Shown: piece after piece, positions 1 to 9,562 of the stretch
How positions within the stretch are numbered: position 1 is the first letter of the stretch
How the letters are laid out: each line of letters opens with the position of its first letter
NCBI RefSeq assembly: GCF_002099195.1
Contig: NZ_NBYX01000008.1
Span: 124,001-188,000, forward strand
Length of the DNA: 64,000 nucleotides
Direction of reading: 5' to 3'
Origin: Burkholderia puraquae
Lineage (GTDB): Bacteria > Pseudomonadota > Gammaproteobacteria > Burkholderiales > Burkholderiaceae
Program-made: the position numbers and the translations under genes
The notes under the pieces: generated by a model
Seen by the model: only the letters and a program-made list of their open reading frames with translations
The model's database searches: none
Told to the model about the DNA's origin: nothing

Positions 1-549
<549 letters not shown>

Positions 550-553
<4 letters not shown>

Positions 554-1203
554 GCGCTTTGCCCGGACGCGCGATCCAGGTAGCCTTCGAACAGGTCGAC
601 CACGACGTAGCCGTCGTCGGCGGCGTCGCCCCACAGATCCTTCACGCGGAACTCGACGTGGTAGGTCGGCTGATGCGCGGCGCCGGTGTCGCCGTGGCCG
701 ATCGCGTCCGGGAATGGCCACGATTCGGTCGTCCGGTGCAGCACGACACCTTCCTTGCCGCGAACGTAGCCCGGCGCGCGGATGTGTCCGCTGACGTATT
801 CGTCGCGAACGACGACGCAATCGCCGACCTCGAACCGCATTGATTCGGGCGGTGCCGCCCGGCCCCCGGATTTCGGCGGGTTCGCGAGCCTGAAATGCGA
901 ACCGAGCGCGCGGTCGAGTTCATCCTGCGTGAGCACGCCGGTTTCGACGAGCAATGTCGCCGTCGCGATCACGTAGCGCTCGTAGTAGCGCGTGCCGACG
1001 TGCTGGCGCACGTCGATGCGTTCGACCGCGTGACGTACCTCGTCGACGCTGAATTTTTTCAGTTGGTCCACGCCGACGAACATCAGGCTGTACGCGAGAT
1101 GTTCCCAGTCTTCCTTGAAGACCGGCTTGTAGCCGAGACTGTTGATCGTATGCGGCACCGGGCCGAAACCCTGGAATCCGCCGAGGTCGTGAAAGCCGTC
1201 CAT
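550..1203 (-). CDS. nthB: nitrile hydratase beta subunit
   Basis: Beta subunit (217 aa) of nitrile hydratase, which hydrates nitriles to amides as an alpha-beta heterodimer. The N-terminus [14 protein letters not shown] is the family hallmark, followed by a G-T-R-Y-Y-E-R-Y segment. The C-terminal SH3-like half carries P-x-Y-V-R-G-K-x-G and Y-H-V-E-F. The ATG at 1203 was chosen because that hallmark starts there. It lies 44 bp after the alpha-subunit stop and overlaps the downstream P47K start by 4 bp. The order alpha, beta, P47K is that of iron-type enzymes in Pseudomonas and Rhodococcus. Confidence 0.95.
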
Positions 1204-1247
1204 ATGTGATCTCCGGGATGAAAGTCGAGAGCGAAACGTGGTGGGAG

Positions 1248-1847
1248 TCAGCGCGCGCGCGGCAGCGCAACGCCGATCAGCACGTCCTTCGTGACGAGCG
1301 TGCGCAGTTGTTCCTCGGTCATGTGCTCGCTGCCGGCCGGCCGCATGGGCAGCACGAGATAGCGGCTTTCGGCGGTCGTATCCCAGACCTTCACGACGAC
1401 GTCGTCGGGCAGGTCGGTGCCGAGCTCCCGCAGCACCGTGCGCCCCTCGCGGACGAGCCGCGCCCGATATTCGAAGCCCTTGTACCACTCGGGCGGCAGC
1501 CCGAGCACAGGCCAGTTGGTGCATGAGCACAGGCTGCAGACGATCACGTTCTTCAGCGTGGGGGTGTCTTCGAGTGCGACGATGTATTCGCCCTGCGGGC
1601 CGGTGTAGCCGAACTGCGCACACGCGGCCGTACCGTCCTTCAGCAGAAGTTCGCGAAACGCCGGGTCGACCCACGCACGCGCGACGATGCGCGCGCCGTT
1701 GTCCGGATCCCAGGTCGTGGACATCAGCTCGTTCAGATTTTCGATATAGCCGTCGGGAATCAGGTTCTTCTCTTTCATCACGCGAAACAGCGCCCAGGCG
1801 CGTTCGCCGGGCGTCGAGGCGGTTTCCTCGGAAGGAATCGTGTTCAT
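1248..1847 (-). CDS. nthA: nitrile hydratase alpha subunit, iron type
   Basis: Alpha subunit (199 aa). The metal site is V-C-S-L-C-S-C-T at residues 103-110 (ligand cysteines 104, 107, 109). The S and T around the cysteines mark the Fe(III) type; cobalt enzymes have V-C-T-L-C-S-C-Y. In the family Cys107 and Cys109 would be oxidised to sulfinate and sulfenate. The start ATG is preceded by AAGGAG at good spacing. It is the first gene of a leftward alpha-beta-P47K operon. It is divergent from the channel/aldoxime dehydratase/amidase operon that should supply its nitrile and consume its amide. Confidence 0.96.
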   Translation of the reverse strand: MNTIPSEETASTPGERAWALFRVMKEKNLIPDGYIENLNELMSTTWDPDNGARIVARAWVDPAFRELLLKDGTAACAQFGYTGPQGEYIVALEDTPTLKNVIVCSLCSCTNWPVLGLPPEWYKGFEYRARLVREGRTVLRELGTDLPDDVVVKVWDTTAESRYLVLPMRPAGSEHMTEEQLRTLVTKDVLIGVALPRAR

Positions 1848-2362
1848 CGTGGGGCTCCTTGTCGTGGTTCGGGGCGACCGCCGCCACGGCGTGGCAACTG
1901 TCGTGGCGGGGTGCGGGCGCGTCGTGTCGGTCACGCTCGACGAGCAGGGTAAGAAGAGAAAAAACGCAGTTCTTTGCCGGCACGGATCGGAAACTATGCC
2001 GAGACGGCCCCGTTGCGCGGCAGGCGCCGACGCGCAGCGGATGCACGACGATTCGCGGCATCGACAGGGCGTCCGGCCCGAAACGGCAGTAGCCCGCGCA
2101 CGTTTCGCGACCGCCGCAGGGCGCTGGCTGCGGAGGTCCGCCACAGCCAATTTCTTGTTCCGCCGGAAAACAGAAATGCGGATTTTGCCTTTCTATTCTC
2201 ACCCTCAAGCGACGGCGGTCCGGTGTCGCGAATCGTCGGCACTCTCCCGAGTACCGGCGGAATAACAGTCAGCCAGTACCCCGCGATTGCCCCGTCCGGC
2301 AACGGTTCCCGTTAGTCGTATGTCGAGCGTGGCGGTGTCTGCGCATTCAGGTGAGGAGCATG
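1848..2362. other. divergent intergenic region between nthA and the channel/oxd operon
   Basis: About 515 bp without a convincing gene on either strand. It must hold the promoters of both divergent operons and the operator(s) of the nearby AraC-type regulator. An A/G-rich run at about 1950-1962 and an A/T-richer stretch at 2150-2210 are candidates for promoter elements. I see no good sigma-54 site and no TTGAY-N4-RTCAA box here, so this module looks regulated differently from the rest of the window. Confidence 0.5.
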
Positions 2363-3256
2363 ATGGACAACGTCAACAGAATGAAACTGAAGCGATTCGC
2401 GCGCTGGATCGGCCTGTCGCTGATGGTCGTCGCATCGCATTACGCGGGCGCGGTCGAGGTCGATCCCGGCGACTACGAGCAGTACCCGATCGGCGCAACG
2501 ATCGGCGTGCTGTACTACAACTATTCGGCGACGAACGCGTACTACGCGAATGGCCACCGGACGTCGGATTTCGATCTGCAGTCCAATGTCGGCATCGCCC
2601 GCCTGCTGCATGTGTTCCAGCTCACCGACAGGCTCACGATCGATCCGCAGGTGTTGCTGCCGTTCGGTCACATCAGCAGCTTCGGCAACGCAGGCGCGCT
2701 TGGCAGTACGAACGGTGTCGGCGACGTGATCCTGACCGCTCCGTTGAAATTCCGCCTGAACGAAGCGAAGGACGTCATCGCCGCGACGGTCTACGTTTAC
2801 GCGCCGACCGGGAGTTACGACCAGAACCGCGGTCTCAATCTTGGCGCCAACCGCTGGTCGCTCGACTTCCAGGCGGCCTACGTCAAGCACTTTTCGCCGC
2901 AGTGGGCACTCGATCTCGTCGGCGACGCGATCTGGTACGGCAACAACACGTCGTACGGCGCGAACGGTGCGACGCTGCATCAGCGGATGAGCTACAGCGC
3001 ACAGGCGATGGTGCGTTACATGCCTGATCCGGGCACGTCGCTCGGGATCGGCATCACCCAGCTCTGGGGCGGCGAAACGAGCGTCGACGGCGCGGACAAC
3101 AACGACGCGCTGCGCACGACGCGCCTGCGGATCACCGCGGCGAAATTTGTGACGAAGGCCGACCAGGTGCAAATTCAGCTCGGCACCGACCTGGCCGTGC
3201 GAAACGGCCCGAGGAACAGCCTGCTCGCCGGCCTGCGTTACGCACACATCTTCTGA
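2363..3256 (+). CDS. outer-membrane channel, SphA / phenol-degradation MetA-like transporter family
   Basis: About 297 aa with a signal peptide (K-L-K-R-F-A-R-W then a hydrophobic core ending A-G-A) and a beta-rich, aromatic-rich mature part ending in a terminal Phe, as in outer-membrane beta-barrels. It resembles the COG4313 family of putative channels found in catabolic clusters for aromatic and nitrile compounds. Several starts are possible: GTG 2351, ATG 2360, ATG 2363 or ATG 2381. ATG 2363 is chosen because GAGGAG at 2353-2358 fits it best. It leads the oxd-amidase operon, so uptake of aldoxime or nitrile substrate is the likely role (inferred). Confidence 0.75.
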   Translation: MDNVNRMKLKRFARWIGLSLMVVASHYAGAVEVDPGDYEQYPIGATIGVLYYNYSATNAYYANGHRTSDFDLQSNVGIARLLHVFQLTDRLTIDPQVLLPFGHISSFGNAGALGSTNGVGDVILTAPLKFRLNEAKDVIAATVYVYAPTGSYDQNRGLNLGANRWSLDFQAAYVKHFSPQWALDLVGDAIWYGNNTSYGANGATLHQRMSYSAQAMVRYMPDPGTSLGIGITQLWGGETSVDGADNNDALRTTRLRITAAKFVTKADQVQIQLGTDLAVRNGPRNSLLAGLRYAHIF

Positions 3257-3263
3257 CACCCCG

Positions 3264-3290
3264 CATGCGCCGGAATACGTCCGGTGCATG
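3264..3290 (+). terminator. stem-loop between channel gene and oxd
   Basis: Eleven-base arms 3264-3274 and 3280-3290 (one G-T pair) around a 5-nt loop, 8 bp after the channel stop. There is no T-run, so it may be an attenuating or mRNA-stabilising hairpin, not a full terminator, in front of oxd. Confidence 0.4.
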
Positions 3291-3351
3291 TCGCTCCGTG
3301 CCCCCAACGTCGATACCTCGACACCCGATTCCCTTTCCAGAGAGGTCACGC

Positions 3352-4410
3352 ATGGAATCCGCCATCGACACACACCTGACCTGCCCGCGGACGCTGTCGC
3401 GCCGCGTCGCCGATGATTACCAGCCGCCGTTCCCGATGTACGTCGCCCGGGCTGCCGAAGACCTGAGCCAGGTCGTGATGGGCTATTTCGGCGTGCAATA
3501 CAGCGGCGCCGACAAGCGCGCGGCAGCACTGGCCGCGTTGCGCCGGATCGTCACCGATTTCGGTGCGCAGGACGGCCCGAAAAACTACGATCTGACGCAA
3601 CACACCGACGACCAGGGTTACGAGAACCTGATTGCCGTCGGCTACTGGCGCGATCCGGCCGCGTACGCGCGCTGGATTGCGTCGCCGGCACTCGTCGAAT
3701 GGTGGACTTCCGACGCACGCCTCGCGGACGGCATCGGTTACTTCCGGGAAATCGTCGCGCCACGCGCCGAGCAGTTCGAGACGCTTTACGCATTCACGAG
3801 CGATTTCCCCGGTGTCGGCGCGATCATGGACGGCGTCAGCGGCGAGATCGAGGAGCACGGCTACTGGGGATCGATGCGCGACCGGTTCCCGATCTCGCAG
3901 ACGGACTGGATGAGCGCGGACGGCGAGTTGCGCATCGTCGAGGGCGATCCGGCCCGCGGCGGCCGCGTGGTCGTGCTGGCGCACGACAACATCGCGCTGA
4001 TTCGCTCCGGTCAGGACTGGCGCGCGGCCGAGAGCGACGAGCGCCGGCTGTATCTCGAGGAAATCGAGCCGACGCTGCGCAGCGGCATGGACTTCCTGCG
4101 CGACAACGGTACGGACGTCGGCTGCTACAGCAACCGCTACGTGCGCTCGATCGATCTCGACGGCAACGTGCTCGACGAGAGCTACAACATCGGCCACTGG
4201 CGCTCGCTCGACCGCCTCGAACGGTGGGCCGAATCCCATCCGACGCACCTGCGGATCTTTGTCACCTTCTTCCGCGTCGTCACCGGGCTGTCGAAACTGC
4301 GGCTGTATCACGAGGTTTCCGTCTTCGATGCAAAGCATCAGGTCTACGAATACGTGAACTGCCATGCGCGCACCGGGATGATGCGCGACGCCGTCGCCAT
4401 CGCCCGCTGA
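3352..4410 (+). CDS. oxd: aldoxime dehydratase (haem enzyme)
   Basis: Haem b lyase that dehydrates aldoximes to nitriles (352 aa). From the ATG at 3352 (GAGAGG Shine-Dalgarno) three residues fall exactly at the numbers known from Pseudomonas OxdA, which is also 352 aa: the proximal haem ligand His299 (in S-H-P-T-H), the catalytic His320 (in L-Y-H-E-V) and the active-site Ser219. That coincidence supports both the start codon and the assignment. An in-frame extension upstream exists but lacks a ribosome site. It sits between the channel gene and the amidase, in the aldoxime -> nitrile -> amide -> acid order. Confidence 0.96.
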   Translation: MESAIDTHLTCPRTLSRRVADDYQPPFPMYVARAAEDLSQVVMGYFGVQYSGADKRAAALAALRRIVTDFGAQDGPKNYDLTQHTDDQGYENLIAVGYWRDPAAYARWIASPALVEWWTSDARLADGIGYFREIVAPRAEQFETLYAFTSDFPGVGAIMDGVSGEIEEHGYWGSMRDRFPISQTDWMSADGELRIVEGDPARGGRVVVLAHDNIALIRSGQDWRAAESDERRLYLEEIEPTLRSGMDFLRDNGTDVGCYSNRYVRSIDLDGNVLDESYNIGHWRSLDRLERWAESHPTHLRIFVTFFRVVTGLSKLRLYHEVSVFDAKHQVYEYVNCHARTGMMRDAVAIAR

Positions 4411-4465
4411 ATCCCGCCGGTACCGCCGTGGCCGGCGGTGCCGCTTACCAAACTGGAGAACGTCG

Positions 4466-5992
4466 ATGGCCATCAAACGCCCGACCCGCGAACAACTGTC
4501 CGATATTGCAGCCGGCTTCGGCTTTCATCTCGATTCCCGCCAACTCGCCGAATACGACGATGCGTTGCAGGCGAACTTCGACGCATACGATGCGATCGAC
4601 GCGCTGCCCGACTATCTGCCCGTCGTCGCGTATCCGCGCACGCCGGGCTACCGCCCGGAAGGCGACGAGAATCGTTACGGCGCGTGGGCGCGCAAGAGCA
4701 CGATCCACGGCGCCGCCGGCGGCAAGCTGCGCGGCAGGACGGTGGTCGTGAAAGACAACATCTGCGTCGCCGGCGTGCCGATGCGCAATGGCGCGAGCAC
4801 GTTCGAAGGCTACGTGCCCGACGTCGATGCGACCGTCGTCACGCGGGTGCTCGACGCCGGCGGAACGATCGCCGGCAAATCGACCTGCGAGTACTACTGT
4901 TTTTCCGGCGGCTCGCACACGAGCGCGTCGGGGCCGGTGCACAATCCGCGCAAGGAAGGGCACTCGTCGGGCGGCTCGTCGTCCGGCAGCGGCGCGCTGG
5001 TCGCGAGCGGCGAGGTCGATATGGCGCTCGGCGGCGATCAGGGCGGCTCGGTGCGGATCCCGTCCGCCTATTGCGGCATCTACGGGATGAAGCCGACGCA
5101 CGGGCTCGTGCCGTACACCGGCGCGATGCCGATCGAGGCGACCGTCGATCATCTCGGGCCGATGACGAGCAGCGTGCTCGACAACGCGCTGCTGCTCGAT
5201 GTCATCGCGGGCGACGACGGACTCGATCCGCGCCAGCGGGCGCTGCCGCCGCGCGCCGATTATCTCGGCGCGATCCGCGACGGTATCGCCGGCCTGCGGA
5301 TCGGCATCCTGCGCGAAGCGTTCGGGCTCGCGAATTCGGAGAAAGTGGTCGACGAGGCCGTGCGGGTCGCCGCGCTCCGGTTGCGCAAGCTGGGCGCGAA
5401 CGTCGACGAAGTGTCGGTGCCGCTGCATGCGGCCGGCACCGCGATCTGGCTGCCGATCGCGGCCGAGGGCGCGACGCAGCAGATGATGAAGGGCAACAGC
5501 CACGGGTTCAACTGGGGCGGCCTGTACGTGACCGGCATGATCGATCATCACGCGGGCTGGCGCGAGCGCGCCGATGAGCTGCCAGATACCGTGAAAGTGA
5601 CGATGCTGCTCGGCGAATATTTCACGAGCCGGTATCGCGGGCGCTACTACGCAAAGTGCCAGAACCTCGCGCGACGCTTGCGATCGGCTTACGACGCGGC
5701 GCTGCAGTCGTATGACGTATTGCTGATGCCGACCGTTCCGATACGCGCGTCGGAACTGCCGAAGCCTGGCTGTGCGATGTCCGAGTCGCTGACCAGGGCG
5801 TTCGAGATGCTCGCGAATACCGCGCCGTTCGACGTGTCCGGGCATCCGGCCATGTCGCTGCCGTGCGGGGTAGCCGATGATCTACCGATCGGGCTGCAGT
5901 TGGTCGGGCGCCGCTTTGACGAGGCGACCATCTACCGCTGCGCCTATGCGTATGAACAGTCTTCCGACTGGCGCCAGACAACGTTCGCATGA
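4466..5992 (+). CDS. amidase (amidase-signature family)
   Basis: Hydrolyses amides to carboxylic acid and ammonia (508 aa). The Ser-cisSer-Lys triad is visible: Lys96 in V-V-V-K-D-N-I-C, cis-Ser171 in the G-G-S-S-S-G-S-G-A-L loop, and nucleophile Ser195 in D-Q-G-G-S-V-R-I-P-S. CTGGAGAA precedes the ATG. The length and the nitrile-hydratase neighbourhood match amidases of nitrile clusters in Pseudomonas and Rhodococcus. It starts 55 bp after oxd and would take the amide made by nthAB. It ends just before two strong hairpins. Confidence 0.93.
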   Translation: MAIKRPTREQLSDIAAGFGFHLDSRQLAEYDDALQANFDAYDAIDALPDYLPVVAYPRTPGYRPEGDENRYGAWARKSTIHGAAGGKLRGRTVVVKDNICVAGVPMRNGASTFEGYVPDVDATVVTRVLDAGGTIAGKSTCEYYCFSGGSHTSASGPVHNPRKEGHSSGGSSSGSGALVASGEVDMALGGDQGGSVRIPSAYCGIYGMKPTHGLVPYTGAMPIEATVDHLGPMTSSVLDNALLLDVIAGDDGLDPRQRALPPRADYLGAIRDGIAGLRIGILREAFGLANSEKVVDEAVRVAALRLRKLGANVDEVSVPLHAAGTAIWLPIAAEGATQQMMKGNSHGFNWGGLYVTGMIDHHAGWRERADELPDTVKVTMLLGEYFTSRYRGRYYAKCQNLARRLRSAYDAALQSYDVLLMPTVPIRASELPKPGCAMSESLTRAFEMLANTAPFDVSGHPAMSLPCGVADDLPIGLQLVGRRFDEATIYRCAYAYEQSSDWRQTTFA

Positions 5993-6000
5993 CGTGCCAA

Positions 6001-6046
6001 GCGCGGCGGCGCAACGCCGCCGCGCCGCCTGCCGGTCCGACCGGCA
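6001..6046 (+). terminator. tandem GC hairpins after the amidase gene
   Basis: First hairpin: perfect 11-bp arms 6001-6011 / 6015-6025 with a CAA loop. Second: 7-bp arms 6030-6036 / 6040-6046 with a CCG loop. Both lie 8-54 bp past the amidase stop. There is no U-tract, so termination would have to be Rho-assisted; the pair probably separates the catabolic operon from the regulator gene. Confidence 0.55.
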
Positions 6047-6121
6047 ACGAGAAGTACACGGTTGCCGATTGGACAATGCGCTTTTGAACGGGCACGCTAC
6101 CGGTTGCGTGTTTGCTAACCC

Positions 6122-7192
6122 ATGTGGGGCACGACCATGACGATGCGTCCTTTCCCGCGCGCCGCAAGCGGCGGCGCGCCCGGCCCGGCGTCCGACAGCC
6201 CGCCGGACGAATGGACGAATTCGGCGATCGAGCTGGCGACCGACGGCTCGGTCAGCCAGCGTATCGAGTTTTGGCGCGAGACGATTCTGCGTTTGTTCGC
6301 GGACGTGCAGATCGCCGCCGTGCAGAAGGCCGATTTCTTCGGCCAGGTGCGGCAGCGCAAATGCGAAAAGATGCGGATCTCGGAAATCTACGCCAGCGAA
6401 CAGGCCGTGATTCGGCGCTATCGCCAGGCGCGGAGCGAGTATGAGGACAAGTATTTCGGCGTATTGATGCTCGAGGGCAGCCAATCGGTCGAGCAGGACG
6501 GCAAGATCGTCACGCTGCACCCCGGAGATTTTGCGATCTACGACGCGACCCGGCCGCATCACCTACAGTTCGGCCAGTCGTGGCGCGAGATCGTCGTCAG
6601 CATTCCCCGCGCAACCCTGAACCAGCTCGTCGTCGGGATGGAACACCGCACGGCCTGCCCGACGCACACCGGGGAGGGCGTCGGCAGGGTCATGCGTGCG
6701 TTTCTCGAGCAGATGTCGTCGCAGATCCGTAGCGTGACCGAGGACGAGATGCGGCAGTTGTCGGATACCGCGATCTCGCTGATCGCGCTGACGCTCGGGG
6801 GCATGCAGCGTAACGACCTCGCGCAATCCAGGATGAAGACGTTGACGCTGACGCGTGTGAAGCGGCATCTGCTCGAGCACCTGCACGATCCGGAGCTGAG
6901 CCCGATGATGATCGAGCGGTCGCTCGGGATTTCGTCGCGGTACATCAACAAGCTGTTCGAGGCCGAAAGCACGTCGCTGATGCGTTACGTATTGAACCTG
7001 CGGCTCGAACGGTGTGCGCACGATCTTGCGAATCCGCAATGCGCGATGCTGCGCGTGTCCGACATCGCGTTGCGGTGGGGATTCAACGACATGTCCCATT
7101 TCAGTCGCGTGTTTCGCGAGCGGTTCGCGATGTCACCACGGGCGTGGCGCGAGCACGGTGGCCCGCCACGGGCGCGACCTGTGCCTGCATGA
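6122..7192 (+). CDS. AraC-family transcriptional regulator of the nitrile cluster
   Basis: 356 aa (ATG 6122; ATG 6137 or 6143 are equally possible). The N-terminal 230 residues form a cupin-like ligand-binding domain of the AraC_binding_2 type (L-H-P-G-D-F-A-I-Y-D-A-T-R-P). The C-terminal 100 residues form the paired HTH_18 domain, with the signature ending D-M-S-H-F-S-R-V-F-R-E-R-F-A-M-S-P. Pseudomonas aldoxime/nitrile clusters carry an AraC regulator in a comparable place that responds to aldoxime or amide. The same role is inferred here from position. It is transcribed with, or just after, oxd and the amidase. Confidence 0.9.
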   Translation: MWGTTMTMRPFPRAASGGAPGPASDSPPDEWTNSAIELATDGSVSQRIEFWRETILRLFADVQIAAVQKADFFGQVRQRKCEKMRISEIYASEQAVIRRYRQARSEYEDKYFGVLMLEGSQSVEQDGKIVTLHPGDFAIYDATRPHHLQFGQSWREIVVSIPRATLNQLVVGMEHRTACPTHTGEGVGRVMRAFLEQMSSQIRSVTEDEMRQLSDTAISLIALTLGGMQRNDLAQSRMKTLTLTRVKRHLLEHLHDPELSPMMIERSLGISSRYINKLFEAESTSLMRYVLNLRLERCAHDLANPQCAMLRVSDIALRWGFNDMSHFSRVFRERFAMSPRAWREHGGPPRARPVPA

Positions 7193-7531
7193 GTCCGAGG
7201 CCGTGCCGGAGCCAATGCGCAGGGAATGGGCACGACGCCCCTTCCTTTCCTTCGCCGCAGGCGGTGGATCTTCAACGCATTCCGGCTATACCTCGATTGC
7301 CGGTCAATTATTCCCTGCACATCTAACGTATTAGAAGCCGATTTCGAACTGGAAAGAATCCGCTATCCAAGATAGACGCGCTTACCGCCGCGACGACGCC
7401 CCCCCCGCTTCCAGTAATGTTCAGCTTGGGAGCCCGGGGTTAATTCAGCTGCATCTGCCACCAGCTGGCGAGCGCTAGCGGAATTAAAGGACACGAAAGA
7501 GGCGTGTGCAAAGCTAGTGAGCAGGCGTAGA
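7193..7531. other. non-coding stretch between nitrile and Nit1C modules
   Basis: About 340 bp with lower GC than its surroundings and no plausible gene. It contains a C-run near 7400 and an inverted repeat TTAATTC (7440-7446) / GAATTAA (7481-7487) flanking CAGCTG and AGCGCT. The repeat lies between two converging transcription units, so a weak bidirectional terminator is possible. Confidence 0.35.
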
Positions 7532-7906
7532 TCAAATTGAAGTTGTCACCGGCGATGGTGTTGCGAAGACCCGTGTCAACTCCCGCGCGGTGACATCGCA
7601 GCGCCAGCAGCCCCTGTCACGCGTCGCGAAGCCTGAGTTTGAGCGGCGGTGAAGCGCAACATGAAGCGCGAATGTATCGTTCTCGCGAATCGCGTGACAC
7701 CGGTTCATGTCGACGCGTACCGCGACGAGCGACGCATAGGCGCGCCGCCCCTCGTCGTCGAAGAACTCGGGGACCTCGCGGCCGCTATGCGCGGCCAGCG
7801 CGTCCCAGTGACGCTGCCCGCACTCCTTGCGCAGCCAGTTTTCCGCAAGCCCGGTGTGCGCCAGTTGCGGCATGCCGGCCCGATAGCGATGGGTGGCGGT
7901 ATGCAT
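7532..7906 (-). pseudogene. truncated LnmK/Pnap_2097-like acyltransferase fragment
   Basis: The ATG at 7906 follows the flavoprotein stop by 4 bp, so it belongs to the Nit1C operon. Residues 10-70 (G-M-P-Q-L-A-H-T-G-L-A-E-N-W-L-x-K-E-C-G-x-R-H-W, later C-H-A-I-x-E-N-D-T-F) resemble the N-terminus of LnmK-type bifunctional acyltransferase/decarboxylase proteins, which are about 300 aa. Here similarity ends near residue 80 and the frame stops after 124 residues with a composition unlike a coding C-terminus. I read it as a gene that lost its 3' two thirds. The family call is from memory of the motif and is moderately sure. Confidence 0.5.
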
Positions 7907-7910
7907 TGCG

Positions 7911-9212
7911 TCAGGCGGCCAGGCTGTCGGCCGAGCGTCGTGCGGCCGTCCGCTCGGCCTCGATCCGGTCGACAATATGGGCGGCATCGCGCGCAACCCC
8001 GGAAAAGCGCCCCGAGCCCCATGTGTACAGCCAGGGCAGCCCGACGAAGTAGAGCCCCGGAACCGGCGTCACGCCACGCTGGTGCGCAGGATAGCCGCGG
8101 CCATTGAATACCGGTGCATCGAGCCAGCTGAAATCCGGGGTGAAGCCGATGCACCAGATGACCGATGCGATACCGCTGGCAGCAAGATCGAGCGCCGTGC
8201 GCTCGCCGGCCGGACGCCACACGGGCTCGTAGCGCGTCGCAGGCGGCGCCTCGATCGCGTTCTTGTCGATATAGGCATCGATGCCTGCATTGATCCGGTT
8301 GTACGTATCGTCGGCGCTGTCGAGTTGCGCTGCCAGGTCCGCTGAAAATTGCAACTGCCCGCCGACGAAATCCTCGAGCTTGCCGTACAGTTCCATCCCT
8401 TCGGCGGCAAAGCGGCGCAGATCGATGTCGCGCCCGCCGTCGCGGCCGGTCACGTAATGGTTGGTGTTGTCGCGCACGCCTTCGCGCAGCGGGTGCGCAT
8501 CGACCGGCATGTCGTAGTACTGCATGTCGGCCAGCCAGTCGACGACGTCCCTGCCGCGGTAGAAGCGGGCACAGCGCGGTGCATCGCCCACCGCGAGGTA
8601 CACCTTCCGCCCGGCCAGATGGAGATCTTCCGCGATCTGCGCCCCCGACTGCCCCGAGCCGACCACGAGCACCGGGCCATCCGGCAATGCACCGGGATTC
8701 CGGTATTCCGACGACTGGATCTGCACGATCGCTGCCGGAAACCGTTCGGCCATCCGCGGCACGATCGGCCGATGGTAGCCGCCCGACGCAACGACCACCT
8801 GATCGGCCGTGTATGCGCCGCGCGACGTCAAGATGCGATAGCGTCCGTTCGCGTCACGCGTCACGCGCTCGACGGCGGTCTGTTCCAGCACCGGGGCATC
8901 GACGCTCCGGATGAATCCGTCGAGATACTCGACGATCTCGTCCTTCGTCATGAAGCCATGCGGATCGGCACCGCGATACGGGTAGCCCGGCAGCGCACAC
9001 TGCCAGTTCGGCGTCACGAGACAGAACGCGTCCCAGCGCTGCTTGCGCCACGTGTGCGTGACGGTTTCCTTTTCGAATACGAGATGATCGATACCTGCCT
9101 GCTTCAGGTAGTAGCTGATCGACAGCCCCGCCTGGCCACCGCCGACGACGGCTACGCCGAGATGGGATTCGACATCCGGGAGGCTGGATAAAAAAACGGG
9201 TTCGCTTGACAT
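7911..9212 (-). CDS. MSMEG_0569-family flavin-dependent oxidoreductase (Nit1C)
   Basis: 433-aa FAD/NADPH monooxygenase-like protein. The FAD-binding G-G-G-Q-A-G follows V-A-V-V near residue 22. A second Rossmann motif G-S-G-Q-S-G (after V-L-V-V) marks an NADPH site. Next come W-C-I-G-F-T-P and P-G-L-Y-F-V-G-L-P-W, as in flavin monooxygenases. The start at 9212 gives the short N-terminus typical of the family. It is a conserved member of Nit1C clusters. The reaction is not established; oxidation of cyanide or a derived nitrile is an attractive but unproven idea. Confidence 0.88.
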   Translation of the reverse strand: MSSEPVFLSSLPDVESHLGVAVVGGGQAGLSISYYLKQAGIDHLVFEKETVTHTWRKQRWDAFCLVTPNWQCALPGYPYRGADPHGFMTKDEIVEYLDGFIRSVDAPVLEQTAVERVTRDANGRYRILTSRGAYTADQVVVASGGYHRPIVPRMAERFPAAIVQIQSSEYRNPGALPDGPVLVVGSGQSGAQIAEDLHLAGRKVYLAVGDAPRCARFYRGRDVVDWLADMQYYDMPVDAHPLREGVRDNTNHYVTGRDGGRDIDLRRFAAEGMELYGKLEDFVGGQLQFSADLAAQLDSADDTYNRINAGIDAYIDKNAIEAPPATRYEPVWRPAGERTALDLAASGIASVIWCIGFTPDFSWLDAPVFNGRGYPAHQRGVTPVPGLYFVGLPWLYTWGSGRFSGVARDAAHIVDRIEAERTAARRSADSLAA

Positions 9213-9268
9213 GATGCAGTCCTGAATGTGTGTTGAAGACGGCAGTTGAATTCTGCGTGCTCGACGCC

Positions 9269-9553
9269 TCAAACGAGTTCGATGACGGTCACGGTCGCGT
9301 CGCCCTGCGGTGAAAATCGCTCCGCCTGTGCTTCGATCCGTGTCAGCTCGTCCATTGCGGCAGAACACGCGAATCCGTATTTTTCGCGTACGCGATCGGA
9401 CGCGATACCCAACGCGCGTCGGGCGCGCTCGACAAAGTCGTCGAGCGCGTATTGCGTGTCTGCAGCGAAGAATTCCGACACGACGGTCGAAGGCGAATAG
9501 CAATTGGTTTCCGACTGGTCGGGCCAACGAACCCGAAAATGCATGACCGGCAT
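9269..9553 (-). CDS. MSMEG_0570-family nitrogen-starvation response protein (Nit1C)
   Basis: Small 94-aa protein with the family start M-P-x-M-H-F-x-V-R-W-P-D, then E-T-N-C-Y-S-P-S-T-V-V and a helical C-terminal half. No catalytic motif is visible. Members occur almost only in Nit1C-type clusters next to the flavoprotein, as here. Function unknown. It lies 9 bp after the glycosyltransferase stop and 56 bp before the flavoprotein start. Confidence 0.85.
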   Translation of the reverse strand: MPVMHFRVRWPDQSETNCYSPSTVVSEFFAADTQYALDDFVERARRALGIASDRVREKYGFACSAAMDELTRIEAQAERFSPQGDATVTVIELV

Positions 9554-9562
9554 GATTCCTCC

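Noticed and set aside
2312..3529. Long minus-strand open frame opposite the channel and oxd genes
   Set aside because: It lies antisense to two well-supported genes, has an Arg-rich composition typical of high-GC shadow frames, and has no recognisable domain.
7193..7531. Possible tRNA or small RNA in the A/T-richer gap
   Set aside because: No cloverleaf, TTCGA-type T-loop or CCA end could be found; only a weak inverted repeat is present.
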